NCBI RefSeq assembly: GCF_963169125.1
Contig: NC_084794.1
Span: 153,522,858 to 153,586,857 of the forward strand
Reading direction: 5' to 3'
DNA length: 64,000 nt
Source: Humulus lupulus
Taxonomy: Eukaryota; Streptophyta; Magnoliopsida; Rosales; Cannabaceae
Below the pieces are notes generated by a model. It was not told the origin of the DNA. It did not search any database and saw only the letters and a program-made list of their open reading frames with translations. Shown here one piece after another: positions 33,190 through 45,276 of the stretch. Every line of letters starts with the position of its first letter. Within the stretch, counting starts at the first letter, position 1. The position numbers and the translations under genes are program-made.

Positions 33190-35859
33190 TCTGATTGTGC
33201 TTCCAAAACTCGTAGAAGCAAAGGTGGGTGGCTTCCTTATACTTCTCCAAGTTTTTGGCATCAGTTTCTTCGAGCTCCTTCACACGCCTTTCCAGCTCCT
33301 CCGTCTCCTTCCTGCTCACAATCAGATTGAGCTCAAGCTATTTGGATTGTTGGTAATTGAGTTTGGCATTCTCCCTGAATTTTTATTTATCTTCTTTGGA
33401 TTTGTTCAGGGCGACCTGACTTTCCAACAGCTCCTCGGTCAGCGTAGCTTTCTGCTTGAGCAATTCATCATTCTGCTTGGCCAGTTTAGTGTTCTTCTCG
33501 AGCAGGTCAGCATTCTTTCCCACGAGCGCCTTCATTACCTCAGCGAGCCTGGTGTCAAAGATTCTCTCCCTGGCCGAATTGTCCACGGTGCTGGACAGGG
33601 AGCCTTCGGGCTGAGTACGATGTGGCTGGTCGGAAGGCGCTGGAGGAGTGGGGTGCTAATCGACCGGTGGAGTTGAGGTCGGCTGGTCAAGTGGAGAGGG
33701 AGGTGGCGTGTTTTCCTTCGAAGGAACAGCTGCTGAAGGACCCTCAGTCCAGGCCTTCTTTGAAGCAGTTTTGTTGCTCTCCCCCCGAACCCTCTTGCTG
33801 TCTTTCTTCCTGCCTGAGGAAGCAGCAGCGGCCTTGTAATGGTCGAACATGTCTTCAGACGACATATCTGCACAAAAGGAAACCATACGACCAATGAGAC
33901 AAAATATATAGATGGAACTAAAAAATAAAGTAAGGAGATTATAACTAAAGTACCCGTGCTACAAATACTGGTCGCTACATTACTTACTGAACTACTTCTA
34001 CCCTCACTTACTGCCTGGAAGAAATTTGAATTTAAGTTTGGAGTATACTTAAATTTGTCATCCCCGTCAAATAAGTGACAGGGAATTAGCAAACTGTCTA
34101 AGAAAGAGAAAACAATACCGTTCTCATCTGAGGACTCGTCGATGGGAGCAGAGGGTTCAGTGGCTTTCTTTTTTCCCTTTCCCAGTGGGGCAGGGGGAGC
34201 AGCAGCTCGCGGGGTGCTGGAGGGCTCCCTGATTGTCACTCCAGTCGTCCTCCTCCTTTGTGGTTGCGACACGTCTAGGTGCTGCTCGGGAATCTCCTCA
34301 TCGGTGGCACTCCCCGCTGTTGACTCCCTCACATCCTGTTGAGGTGCCAAATGCCCGACCAGCCTCAGGTTAGCCTCTGTGACCAGTTGTTTGATGCTCT
34401 TCTCTACGTCAGTCATGCTGGCCAAGAGTGCTGATCGGATTTCCATGTCTGGAGTGGGAGCCAGTCGCAGCCACGAGCCTGAATTACCTCCTTGGGTGAA
34501 GGCCAAGTTGTTGGAAACCATGTCTGTAGTCAGAAAGTATTCTAGATGGTACTTCCCCACATTGGATATAAAGGTGGTATCACTCAGGAAAGTGCGAGAC
34601 GTTTCCTGGTGAAAAAATGGAAGAACCCCGCGTTTTCTTGATTGGGGTTGGATTTTAGGTCGAACAGATAGTTGACCTCGTGTGGTGTGGGGACAGGCCA
34701 TTTCTTATGGCTATAAAGGATATAGAGTGCAGAGAGCATTCTATACCCGTTTGGGGTTATTTGGAAAGGAGCGACCCCGAAATAGTTGGCCACTCCTTGG
34801 AAGAAAGGATGGAGAGGCAGGATCGCTCTTGCCTCGATGTGATACCTCGACCAGGCGCTGAAGGCGCCTCCAGGAAAATTTTCCCGTTGGTCTCTGGTAG
34901 GTTGAACTAAGGTCACCCCAGGAAGTCCGTACTTCTTAATTTAATTTGCAATCATCCTAACTGTTACTCGACTAGGAGGGGCAACGTACCATTCAACATC
35001 TAGTTGAATGACATTTCAGAGTTATGCTTGAGTTTGGATTTCAGGGTCGGGGGTGTTTTCTTCCCGACCACTGGTCGTAGGAATTTCAGCCCGAGGAGCA
35101 GGCTAATTTGAAGGGGAAGCAGATGGTTTCTTTTTCTGGGCTTTGGACTTTACTCGACCCATATTTTGAAGTGGGGACGATGGAATGTTTGGGGTGACAC
35201 GAGAAAAAGGGATCTCTGGTATCAATAGTGACGGTTGCTCCTCGTCCTCAAGCAATTGGGCCAGCAAGTTGCCGTCGATAGGCCTCTCACCTCCCCATAG
35301 ATCTTGCATGAAAATCTGCGAACAGAAAAGGGGGAGATGAGAATTTAAGGCCTAAAACTTTGTGTTTAAAAGTTGGAATAACGCTGCTCGTATATAAAAG
35401 TTAAGCTTTTTATACGACCAGCAGCATTCTGATAAAAAACATTGTATTTCAAGCGAACAGTTTGGAAAATATATTAAAAAGCAGAAGTGAAAAGTTTTTC
35501 AGGAAAAACTTTTCGACTCTGAAAGGGTGGGAAAAACCCAGTTTTTCAGCTAGCTTAAAAATCGACAATATGCCCACTTACCCCAAAAATGTTTCAGCCA
35601 AGAACATTCAAGAGCTCAGATACGAAACAGATATAAAATGGTTTTGCATGACATTTCAAACGGCTGAAAGATTCGGGAAACTTACTTGGATGAAAGATAG
35701 AGTATGAACACGAATGTTTTGAACGTCTAAGCGAAAGTTCCTTAGACCAGTGATGAAAGCTTCTGGGTTTTCTGGGCTCTAATGGTCGAAGTTCTTCAAA
35801 GTTCTTGAAGAAGAGAAGATAAATGAAAAGTACAAAGTAAAAATGTGATCTTGGGGTAT
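33190..35859 (-). pseudogene. Antisense gene of element F: gypsy-type transposon domain plus coiled coil
   Basis: Reading down from the minus-strand TATA box there is a leader exon and a donor (CCAA/GTAAGTTT, about 35,685). An acceptor (TTCGCAG, about 35,316) then precedes ATG 35,309. A domain at 34,940-34,590 contains LPLHPFFQGVANYFGV, APFQITPNGYRM and FFHFFTRK. I recognise this as the plant 'putative gypsy type transposon' family (PF04195). A Pro/Ser/Ala-rich linker (34,340-34,125) ends at a second donor (about 34,118), with an acceptor at about 33,868. A basic region and a long heptad coiled coil (LLEKNTKLAKQNDELLKQ, ETEELERRVKELEE) follow. Then comes HLCFYEFWKHNQ, where the gene is cut by the copia A junction. 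Stops at about 35,103, 34,944, 34,584, 33,656 and 33,383 and a frame change make this copy inactive. The molecular function of the family is not established, and I do not assign one. Confidence 0.7.
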
Positions 35860-35870
35860 TATTTATAGTG
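35860..35870 (-). promoter_or_regulatory. TATA box of the antisense gene
   Basis: The minus strand reads CACTATAAATA. It lies about 20-60 bp upstream of an exon-like leader ending at a good splice donor, so it is well placed to drive the antisense gene separately from the LTR promoter on the other strand. Confidence 0.55.
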
Positions 35871-36090
35871 ATCGTGGCACCGAAAAAGAGGTAATCATGG
35901 AATTACTTTTTTCAAAGTATGGGGAAGTGCAATAGCCGTCATAATTTTTTTTGGAAAAACCGAAAAGACTTGATTGGACATGATTAGTTACCTTTTTCGA
36001 GAAGGCACATGCGGCTCAGACAGATTTGGTGGGGTACGCGAAGAGTCGGTTTCCTAAGTTTACTTTATGCTGGTCGCAGTAAAATAAACT

Positions 36091-36101
36091 TGAGGAGCAA
36101 A
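36091..36101 (+). other. Polypurine tract of element F
   Basis: TGAGGAGCAAA lies directly before the TG of the 3' LTR. It is short but correctly placed, and it sets the element's orientation as plus, opposite to the antisense gene. Confidence 0.55.
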
Positions 36102-36728
36102 TGTTTACCCAAAAAACGGCTGCTAATGACGTGGCAAGGATATCTCACACATGGTTGACACATGGCAGGGTCGAAATAAAGAGGTGTTGTTCGATTATCG
36201 ACCAGCTACCCGTTGCTTCGTCAAACCTCACGATTAGATGCGACCAGGCTGGTCGTATGCTTCGGTTTATTTCCTTAAAATATTGTAATCTTATAATAAC
36301 TACGTTGATTATTTCCTCTTTATTACCCTGATACACAGATATTAAGGATAGTTAAGGCCCATTGGCCCATGTAACCCCCCTTGAGCCTATAAATATGCAT
36401 GAGAGAGCTCAAGGAAGGGACTTTTCTTTTCACTTTTGAATCTTTTTTTCTGAATACTGAGAGAAAGAGCATACAGTGTGATTATCCTCCAAATAGTTGT
36501 ATTTCCCCTACGGCTTGTGAAACTCAAGAACCCTAGTTCTTTGATCATGGCATTGGGATTCAATATTAATAATAGCACTAAGTGGGCGTAGGTCATTACC
36601 ATTCATTGGGGTCGAACCACTATAAATCGTTTGTGTCTATTCTTTACCATTAGATTCCATTCTTGATTATCATCTCATTTCTTGTCGTATTTTTTATTCC
36701 GTGTCGTTGGCCAAATCGAGGGTCAACA
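36102..36728 (+). repeat. 3' LTR of element F, 627 bp
   Basis: It begins TGTTTACCCAAAAAACGG and ends GAGGGTCAACA. It contains a TATA box (CCTATAAATAT, about 36,386) and a leader-like R-U5. The tail (gaaccactataaa.cgtttgtgtc) is shared with the LTR-like block at 5437-6339. The following bases AATGG (36,729-36,733) belong to gypsy C. The left partner of a possible TSD is not available. Confidence 0.75.
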
Positions 36729-37660
36729 AATGGTAACGACTAAAATGCCCTGATTGTTTATTTATAACTTAGTGGTCATAATTAATCCAAGTATATTGTA
36801 TGAATTATAGTATTGTCTAAAAGGAGTGCATAGCTGTGGTTTAAGGATTTACGCTCGGTGTAAAGGAATCCAAGTAAGTCAACCTCCCACTTCCACTCTG
36901 GGATATCCAGAGGCTGCAACAGCCCTACTGGCCTCTGATGCTTTACCTTGATCTGCTGACAGGTCAGGCACCTTACCACATACTCAGTCATGTCCCTCTT
37001 CATCCCAGGCCACCAATATAAAACTTTCAGATCCTGGTACATCTTCGTGGTGCCCGGGTGTAGAGAATAAGGGGTAATATGAGATTCATCTAGAATCCCT
37101 CGTCTAATCCCGGTGACCATTGGAACGCAAATATGATCCTTGTATCTCAACAAGCCCATGCTTGACACCGTATAGTCCTTAGCTACCTCAGCTAGAACAT
37201 CCCCTCTAATCTACCCCAACTGTGGGTCATCTAACTGATTTTCCTTTATCCTCTCCAAAAGAGTAGACTGTAAGGTGATGTTGGATAACTGGCCCACTAC
37301 TAACTCAATTCCTGCTCTAGCCATATCGTCGGCTAACTCCCTTGATATATGCCTGACACTATATAACAATCCTGGCTTATGGCTTAAGGCATCTACTACC
37401 ACGTTGGCCTTCCCAGGGTGATAGAGGATCTCACAATCATAATTCTTTACCAAATCTAACCAACGTCTTTGCCTCATGTTCAGATCCTTTTAAGTGAAGA
37501 AGCATTTTAAACTTTTGTGGTCAGTGTATATCTTACACTTCTCACCGTATAAGTAGTGTCGCAACATCTTCAGTGCAAAAACCACTGGTGCAAGTTCTAA
37601 ATCATGTGTGGGGTATCTCTGCTCATACTCCTTCAGTTGACATGAAGCATAGGCAATCAC
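36729..37660 (-). pseudogene. Gypsy C RNase H and integrase part
   Basis: Minus-strand frames 37,211-37,477 and 36,782-37,168 encode the end of RNase H (KNYDCEILYHPGKANVVVDALS), a connection segment, and the integrase zinc-binding domain (SLHPGTTKMYQDLK, YWWPGMKRD, CLTCQQIK). The start of the catalytic core (WEVDLLGF) follows. The sequence then ends at 36,729 against the LTR of element F, so most of integrase, any chromodomain and the 3' LTR are lost. The upstream half of this pol resumes at 51,420, because copia B is inserted here within RNase H (TSD CTTCC). Confidence 0.85.
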
Positions 37661-37665
37661 CTTCC

Positions 37666-39523
37666 TGTTGGAAAAGCTTATACAGGATATTTATTTATTT
37701 TCATGTATATCTAATATTAAACAAATTAATACAAGATAGCCTAAAACATGTTTCTAAAATTGAATTCAAAGAGAAACAAAGAATAGAATACTTACAGTAT
37801 ACGCAGCGGAATTAAAGAGTCATTCCTTCAGTTTCTCTAACTCTTGTATCCTCTCTGTCGCAGAGTATTATCAAGAAACTGAACCGATCTTCTATTTTCT
37901 TCACAATCTTCCAATGTATCCTTAGAACCACCTAGACTAGTGTGGGAAATTCTCAACACATGAGATAGATATAGAGAGAAGAAGAGAAAATAACAAAGAG
38001 GTTTAGAAAAGGACTTGTGTTTAGAGAGAATCTAAAACTATCAGAAAATCTAACTTGTGACTTATCAAACTTATGTTTTGACTTCTCTCTAAGCACTCCT
38101 TTTATAGACTCAATTAGACCATTTAATTTAATTAAAAAATCAATAAAATAATAGTCATTTTGAAGCCCTAGGTCGAAATTATCATGGGCCATAGGCCCGT
38201 GAAATTTCTCATATGATTATAAGCCCATTGGACTTAAAATCAAGGTCTGTATTATTTTCTATTGATTTAATTAATTAAATAATTATTTAAATCCTTTATC
38301 AAATCAATTATTTTTAATTTGAACCTTGATTTAAACTTATTTATTAATTTAGATACCAATTTATCTTAATTAATAAATCTGCCATAATTTCTCTTTTCTT
38401 CTCAAAATTACACAACTCTGTGAAACTATCCAAAATTGACCTGGTCAACTTTGATAATTCTAATTGATGATTAAATCAATTAATTGAGACTATCTAGATA
38501 GTTTTATCCAAGGTACAATGGGGACCATGGGCCTATGAAATCAAGCTCCAATAAGTTATCATAAATCTAACAAATAAATTTACTAACTTATTAATTCCTC
38601 GTGACTCCACTATAGACTTGGCATTGCACTCTTGAATTCATAGAACACTTTATAACAAATATAGATACGCTATTAATTATCCATTGTTACAACCATAATT
38701 GTCACTCAATCCTCTATAGACGGTCTACAATGAGATAGGACTAAAATATCGTTTTACCCCTCATTGTATTTTATCCTTAAAACACTTAGTTCCTTGTAAA
38801 TGATATTTCAATAAACTAATTTAATTACTGAAATGAGACCTCTATCATTTAACACCTTGAACCAAACTAAAAGGAAACCATCATTTCACTCCTTCATCAG
38901 AAGCTATAGATGTTCATATCTATGATTAACACTCCCACTCAATTATACTACCGAGTTCCCAAGATGTAAGTATGGGCTAGTCCGTAGGGTAAGCTGGTAA
39001 CGAACAAGTCAAAGAACTCAAATAATACAATCAGTTAGAATAATAACCACTCAGAATTGAGATTGAATTGACCTATGGTCAACTATATGATATGACTAGA
39101 ATAGATAATAACGCTATGTTTATTTATCTTATCAACTGTCAATATCGGTCCAGTCCGATGTAACAAATACATCCGATCTTATCTACTTTGCTAATGTTCT
39201 GGAAAGAACATAACACTGTAATGTGTAAGTAGATCATATCATAGATTGGCAAGTCAGTGAAAATCCTGTGCACTGACTAATCTCAGGACTAACTTATTTT
39301 GAACATATAATCATATTTATATTCCATTGTGATTACGTCACTATAAATAAGCTTAGCTATATTCTCGAGATTTAATAGAAGTTTATATTAAACAAATAAT
39401 CATGAAAATAAAACATGTAAGCAAAGTGATTAACCAAGTCAAAAAATGATTTCTATTCTTTTATTAATAATAAAATGAGATTACAAAGAATTTGGATTTT
39501 AATTAGGGCATAAAACCCAAACA
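37666..39523 (-). repeat. 3' LTR of copia B, 1858 bp
   Basis: On the minus strand it begins TGTTTGGGTTTTATGCCC and ends at 37,666 (..TTTTCCAACA). It follows the polypurine tract AAGTGGGAGTT (39,524-39,534). Compared with the 5' LTR, the TGTTGGGG start has a G-to-T change. Confidence 0.92.
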
Positions 39524-39534
39524 AACTCCCACTT
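39524..39534 (-). other. Polypurine tract of copia B
   Basis: AAGTGGGAGTT on the minus strand, directly upstream of the 3' LTR and 13 bp after the pol stop codon. Confidence 0.75.
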
Positions 39535-39547
39535 GCACTAATTGAAA

Positions 39548-40242
39548 CTAATGTCTTAATTCTACTAATCCCATCTCCTTGATATGCTTATCAAATGTAG
39601 CTTCTGGTAGTGTCTTTGTAAACGGATCCGCAAGATTGTCTTCAGTTGCAATCTTCATAACCTTCACATCTCCCCTGGCCACATATTCTCGAATAATGTG
39701 ATACTTCCTTTCTATATGCTTACTCCTCTTGTGACTTCGAGGTTCTTTTGAGTTGGCTATCGCTCCTGTATTGTCACAAAACAACACAAGCGGTTTATCC
39801 ATTTCTGGAATAACACCAAGATATGAATAGAACTTCTTTAGCCAGACTATTTCCTTAGCTGTTTCTGACGCGGCTATGTACTCAGCCTCCATGGTGGAAT
39901 CTGAGATTGCAGACTGCTTTACGCTTCTCCAAATCACAGCTCCACCCCCAAGAGTAAACACCATTCCAGAAGTAGACTTTTTGTCATCGACATCAGTCTG
40001 AAAATCTGAATCGGTGTAGCCTACAGGGTTCAAAACACCACCCATGTAGACTAACATATAATCCCTAGTCCGTCTCAAATACTTCAGGATATGCTTAACT
40101 GCTATCCAATGTTTCGGTCCTGGGTTTGACTGATACCTGCTCACTACTCCCACTGCATAGCAGATATCTGGTCTAGTACACAACATGGCATACATCAGAC
40201 TTCCAACTACAGATGCGTAAGGAACTTTTCTCATTGCATCTT
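39548..40242 (-). pseudogene. Copia B pol, RNase H end
   Basis: This is the C-terminal part of the polyprotein after the solo-LTR interruption. The frame contains YAVGVVSRYQSNPGPKHW, STMEAEYIAASETAKEIVWL, FCDNTGAIANSKEP and the C-terminal ..NLADPFTKTLPEATFDKHIK before the stop at 39,548. RNase H removes the RNA strand of the replication hybrid. The frame is clean through the segment; the ATCTT duplication at 40,238-40,242 marks where the LTR entered. This shows what is missing from copia A after 33,189. Confidence 0.9.
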
Positions 40243-42548
40243 TGTAATGCCCTGGATAGCCAAGATCGCTACACTGTGTACTTATAAAGGTGCAAGACTT
40301 GCTAATCAAATCATTAATTTGAAAACGTGTCATTAAACATGTAAGAACTAGGGTTAAAAAGGTTTTGGTCTTAAAAGACTCATTTTATATAATGAGACTG
40401 TTACATACACGGGATCCCAAAAGAAACAAAGTTAAAAGTAAGTTTACAGACTCCCAAAGGTACATGAGTAATCATTAGCCATACTAAGGCAAAATAGACA
40501 GTCTTTGGGTCTCACGTCCCTGCCTAAACCCCAACCGTGGCGGCTGAGCAACTGGCTATGTACATTTCGCTCGCAGAGCTCTCTAATCAAGGCTGATCAA
40601 GCTTACCCTTGCCTTTACCTGCACCACGTAGCATCCGTGAGCCAAGGCCTAGCAAGAAAACATCATATACAACACAATCAATGACATCAGGCAGTTAATT
40701 CATTAAGCATGAACTTACATCAAATAATCCACAATAGGCATTCAGCACATATATTCAGATTCGAGATACAATCAATCACTTATATCACTCATATCACATA
40801 ATATTCAGGGCCGACGACTTAGGCCGCACCCTCTGTTTAACCCACTAACTCCGGCCTGCTTAAACCGAGCTCAGTGCATAATAAGCTATCCTCAGCTACC
40901 AGTGGCCGAGCCGCGCCCTGTGCGTTAGTGAAACCCTTGGCTCCCTTAGGCCGTTGGTTCACTAAATGGCTTGCATGGCATAATACCATCTTTTCAAGCA
41001 CTTACAATAGAGAACCCTTAGTCCCATCACATATATTCAACTAGGTGCAGTTTTCTTACCTGTAATCTTTACAGTTATTGAATTACGAGCAACGCCCCTC
41101 AAGCACAATCCGTTCTCGAGCCTAAGCCTTTATCACCTAGTCACAACCAAAGTATAATGTTCCATTAATATTCAAATATAGGTTTCCGGTTACAAATCTA
41201 ACTCCCGGGAATCCGAATTCCACCAAGCACGGTGGTGAAACCAATCCCGATCAAACTAGACCACATTCCCATGCCTAAAATCCTCAAAAGTGCATGTGCA
41301 CAACTAAGGGTTGCGGCCCTTGAAGCTTAGCCGCGGCCCTAACCTCAAAACAGAACCAAGACCATCCTGGACAAAAACACGCGCCGCGGCCCTTGCTTTG
41401 GGCACCGCGACACCCTCCCTTGGCCGAGCCTCCTTGGCTTTTCTTCATCCTAGGGCCGCAGCGCTCTAGAACAGAGCCGTGGCCCTTCCCTTCGAGCCCA
41501 GAAAACCCATCATTTTAAAGCTCAAAACCTCAGCCAAATCCACCCCTAAGCTCCCTACTTCAACACCCAACATCACCAAAGCTTACAAACCAACTTAAAC
41601 CACACAATTCAACAGAAAATCCAGCCCAACACACACTAGAATTCTCTTTTTAATCTCTGAAACCCAAGAACATAAACACCCAAAACTAACCAGTCAAGAA
41701 CTCAAATTTAAACCTCTAATTCATAAATTAAAGCTTACCTTTTCAGCTGGATCCTTTCTCTGTTCAAAACCCAGCTAGTTCCCAAAGCTTTCCAGCTCAA
41801 ATTCCACCCTAAACATTAGTGGTTTAAGCACCTCAATACCCAGCTGAAAACTCAAGGTTAAAATTCAGAAAACACAGGGTTTAATCCTTACCTTAGCTTT
41901 GATTTGTTTCCCCTGAGTAAGTCTTGAGCTAAGCCTCAGAAATTCCCACTCAATTCCCAGCAATTTCCCCTAATTTTTCCTTGTTTTGCTTCTGTGATTT
42001 TCTCTAGTTTGCTTTCCTTTACTTTCCTTGAGAGAGAGAGAGAGAGTTGAGTGAATAGCTGAGGGAAAAAAAAATAAGGTCGGTTTAGTTTCCTTCTACG
42101 GGTTTCATAAATTTTGTCTTTCTCACTAAGTTAATTCCCAAAGCTCGGGGTGCCGGAACCGTCCCCGAGGGCAAAATGGTAAAATCCTCCAATATTCCCG
42201 CCTAGACATCCTAACCTCAAATATATCTCCATATATTTATTTTCATAACCCGATAGTCCAAATCACTATCTGATACCTAAAGTACCCCTGACTTGTCCAA
42301 ATTCATATTTTAAGTCCCGTTGTGACTTTTCCCGCTATCTGACCCTAGGATCATCTCGAGTCGTGCTCTGCTAACCTACCCACATAATAATGTTGTTCTC
42401 ACATATATATAAAATACTATTATCAATTATCATACAAACATTATTAAGCATATAATTACTCATTTAAATCACAATTATTCCATATAATGCCCTCCTGGCA
42501 CACTAATCAAGGCCCTTAAGCCTTATTAGCGAATTTGGGGTCGTTACA
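40243..42548 (-). mobile_element. Solo LTR, 2306 bp, TSD ATCTT, inside copia B pol
   Basis: On the plus strand it runs from TGTAATGCCC to CGTTACA, flanked by a perfect ATCTT (40,238-40,242 and 42,549-42,553). It belongs to the chromovirus-like family of elements C, D and E. GCCGCGGC-type motifs lie at 41,310-41,490, and a GA microsatellite at about 42,032-42,048. There is no internal region. It interrupts copia B between RT and RNase H and is therefore younger than copia B. Confidence 0.92.
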
Positions 42549-42553
42549 ATCTT

Positions 42554-45056
42554 CCTCTTCAGGAGTCTAGGGAGACTGCTTCTTTGAAAGATGAATTCCA
42601 TGGCGGGACGGTAGACGCCCTTTCTTGGAATTTGTCATTGAGAAACGTTCAAGCACTTTATCAATGTAAGCTGCTTGAGATAGAGCTAAAAGTTTGTTCT
42701 TTCTATCCCTGATGATCTGGATACCTAGAACATAACTTGCTTCACCCAAATCCTTCATCTGGAATTGAGTGCTCAGCCAATTCTTCACATCTAATAATTT
42801 CTTAACATTGTTTCCAATGAGTAAGATATCATCTACATAAAGAACCAGGAATACCACTATTTGATTTGCCTTCAGTTGGTAAACACAGGGCTCATCAATA
42901 TTTTGTTCAAAGCCATAGGTTTTGATTATTTCATCAAACCTAAGATTCCAGGAACGAGAAGCTTGTTTAAGTCCATAGATGGACCTATTTAACTTACAAA
43001 CTTTTCCTTCTTGTCCAGATACTTTAAATCCTTCTGGCTGATCCATATAAATGACCTCGTCAAGCTTTCCATTAAGAAAAGCTGTCTTGACGTCCATTTT
43101 CCAAATCTCATAGTCGAGAGCGGCTGCTATGGATAGGAGGATGCGAATGGATTTGAGCATGGCTACCGGACTAAAAGTTTCCTCATAGTCCACGCCTTCT
43201 CTTTGGTTATAACCCTTTGCCACTAATCGAGCTTTATAAGTCTCGATATTTCCATCAACACCTCGTTTCTTCTTGTAGATCCACTTGCACCCAATGGCCC
43301 TAAAGTCACTAGATGATTCCACAAGATCCCAGACGGAATTTGAGTACATGGATTCCATTTCCTGTTTCATGGTTTCGAGCCATAGTTCCTTTTCAGGGCT
43401 TGCCATTGTCTGTTTGAAAGACAACGAATCATCATCACTAGTGTCACCAACAACCATATTGGTTTCACCATCCAAACCATAGCGAACTGGGTTCCTAGAA
43501 ACCCTCCCACTACGACGAGGTTCCGTAACTATTTGCTCAGGAACAGTGGTACTTTCTTCATTTAAACCGACTTGCATTGGTTGGCCGTGAAGAGTGGGAA
43601 TTTCATCATCAACTCGCGTTGATGACGATGGAACATTGGTTGGAGTCAATTCTTTAACCATCTCCTCTAAAACTACTTTGCTGCGAGGTTTAAAGTTCTG
43701 GACATAGTCATTTTCCAGAAAAGTAGCATTTGTAGAAGTAAACACTTTCTTTTCTGAATGACTATAGAAAAGTCCACCCCGAGTACCTTTAGGATAGCCA
43801 ACAAACATGCAAACTTCAGTTTGCGGTTCTAGCTTTCCCTCCTTTTTCCTCAGGACGTGAGCGGGACACCCCCAGATTCTATAATGGCGTAAACTAGGTT
43901 CACGACCATTCCAGTGTTCTAAAGGTGTTTTGGGGATTGATTTTGACAGCACGACATTGAGAATGTCATTCACGGTTTCAATTGCATGTCCCCAGAACGA
44001 AGTTAATAGAGTTGAGTAACTAAGCATGCATCTAACCATTTCAAATAAAGTTCTGTTTTGGCGTTCCGCTACACCATTTTGTTGCGGAGTACCTGGGGCA
44101 GTAAGTTGTTATAAAATCTCAAGTTCAGTTAAATGATCTTGGAACTGTATATCCAAATATTCTCCACCCCTATCAGATCGCAAGATCTTTAACGTTTTAC
44201 CTAATTGGTTCTGAGCCATTGCTAGGAATTCCTGAAACTTTGAAAATGTTTATGATTTCCTATGCATTAGGTAAAGACATGAGTATCTAGAGTAATCGTC
44301 AATGAAAATGACAAAATACTCAAAACCACCCCTAGCTTGTACATTCAAAGGTCCACAAACATCTAAATGCACAAGACCAAGTGGTTCTTTGGCCCTATCA
44401 CCCTTTGCAGAGAATGGATGCTTGGTCAGTTTGCCTTCTAGACAAGATTCACAGACAGGTAATTCACCTAAGGTGAGTTCCCTCAAAGGTCCGTCCTTTG
44501 TAAGTCTTTGAATCCTATCATAGCCAATGTGACCTAGTCTCAAGTGCCATAAATACGTCATATTATTGTTATCGGTCTGTTGACGTTTATTGGTCCTAGG
44601 ATTAGCTACTTTGAATAAATCATTATTAAGAGCGAGGGGTTCGTTAGGTCGCAGAATATAAAGCCTGTTTTCCAAACATGCAATACACAATTGTGATCCA
44701 TTGAAGGAAATAGATATATTAGAACTTGTGAAAGTCATAACAAATCGTTCTAATTGCAACATGGAAACTGATATTAAATTTCTACTAAAATCCATAATAA
44801 AAAATACATCTTTTAAAATTAAAAATTTATTTTCGAACTTCAGACGAGCTCTTCCTCTAGCTTGGACCGCAACGAACGCTCCGTTCCCAACTCTAAGCTT
44901 TAAGCCGCCTTCATTCACTTCCTCCCACAATTCAAGAAGTTGTAAAGAGTTACAAACATGGTTAGTAGTTCCAGAATCAATAATCCAAACGGATTTATCA
45001 TTCTCTAAAACATATGTTTCCAAGATAAATGAACTATAATCATTACTTTTTTTTTC
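42554..45056 (-). pseudogene. Copia B pol: protease, integrase and RT
   Basis: From high to low coordinates: protease IIDSGTTNHV (about 44,970); integrase HLRLGHIGYDRIQRL and CESCLEGK (about 44,430-44,570), D(D)YSRY and GTPQQNGVA; then RT with DVKTAFLNG (about 43,090) and YVDDILLIG (about 42,830), ending at HLSKKQSP by the solo LTR. A 490-codon frame (42,567-44,039) is intact. In-frame stops lie at about 44,250 and 44,113. The gag and protease frames are continuous across about 45,050, indicating a single gag-pol polyprotein. The stops and insertions make this copy non-autonomous. Confidence 0.92.
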
Positions 45057-45271
45057 GCTGCTAGAAACTTATGGCAATCTCGTTTCCAATGCCCCTTCTC
45101 TTTGCAGTGAAAGCACTTATCTTTACCTTTCTTGTTTTTCTTGTTCTTCCCCTTAGGCGTCTGTGCACTCGTCTTTGCAGCCTTTGCAGGCTTGGGGTTT
45201 TTTATTTGTCCACCTTTCCTCTGGTTTCCAGCTTTCGAAGACGAAGCTTGGTTAGCTTTAGCCTTAGCTAG
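45057..45271 (-). pseudogene. Copia B gag C-terminus with zinc knuckle
   Basis: The minus strand encodes a Lys-rich tail and the knuckle CFHCKEKGHWKRDC (about 45,080-45,121), in frame with protease downstream. It is separated from the N-terminal gag by the solo LTR at 45,277-46,769, which entered at an ATGAG target. Confidence 0.85.
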
Positions 45272-45276
45272 ATGAG

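Larger units (their letters stand above)
33190..36728 (+). mobile_element. 3' part of gypsy element F with antisense gene and 3' LTR
   Basis: This is the remaining 3' portion of a plus-strand LTR element. It contains an antisense gene (33,190-35,870, minus strand), then a purine tract (36,091-36,101) and a 3' LTR (36,102-36,728). An additional antisense ORF between pol and the 3' LTR is a known feature of Tat-lineage elements, and the layout here fits it. The 5' LTR, gag and pol are not joined to it: the left edge is an abrupt junction with copia A, and the right edge abuts gypsy C integrase sequence. Confidence 0.7.

Noticed and set aside
33197..33897. Plus-strand frames of 159 and 91 codons (33,197-33,676 and 33,622-33,897)
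   Set aside because: Complementary shadows of the minus-strand coiled-coil gene, whose heptads and aromatic motif are the real signal.
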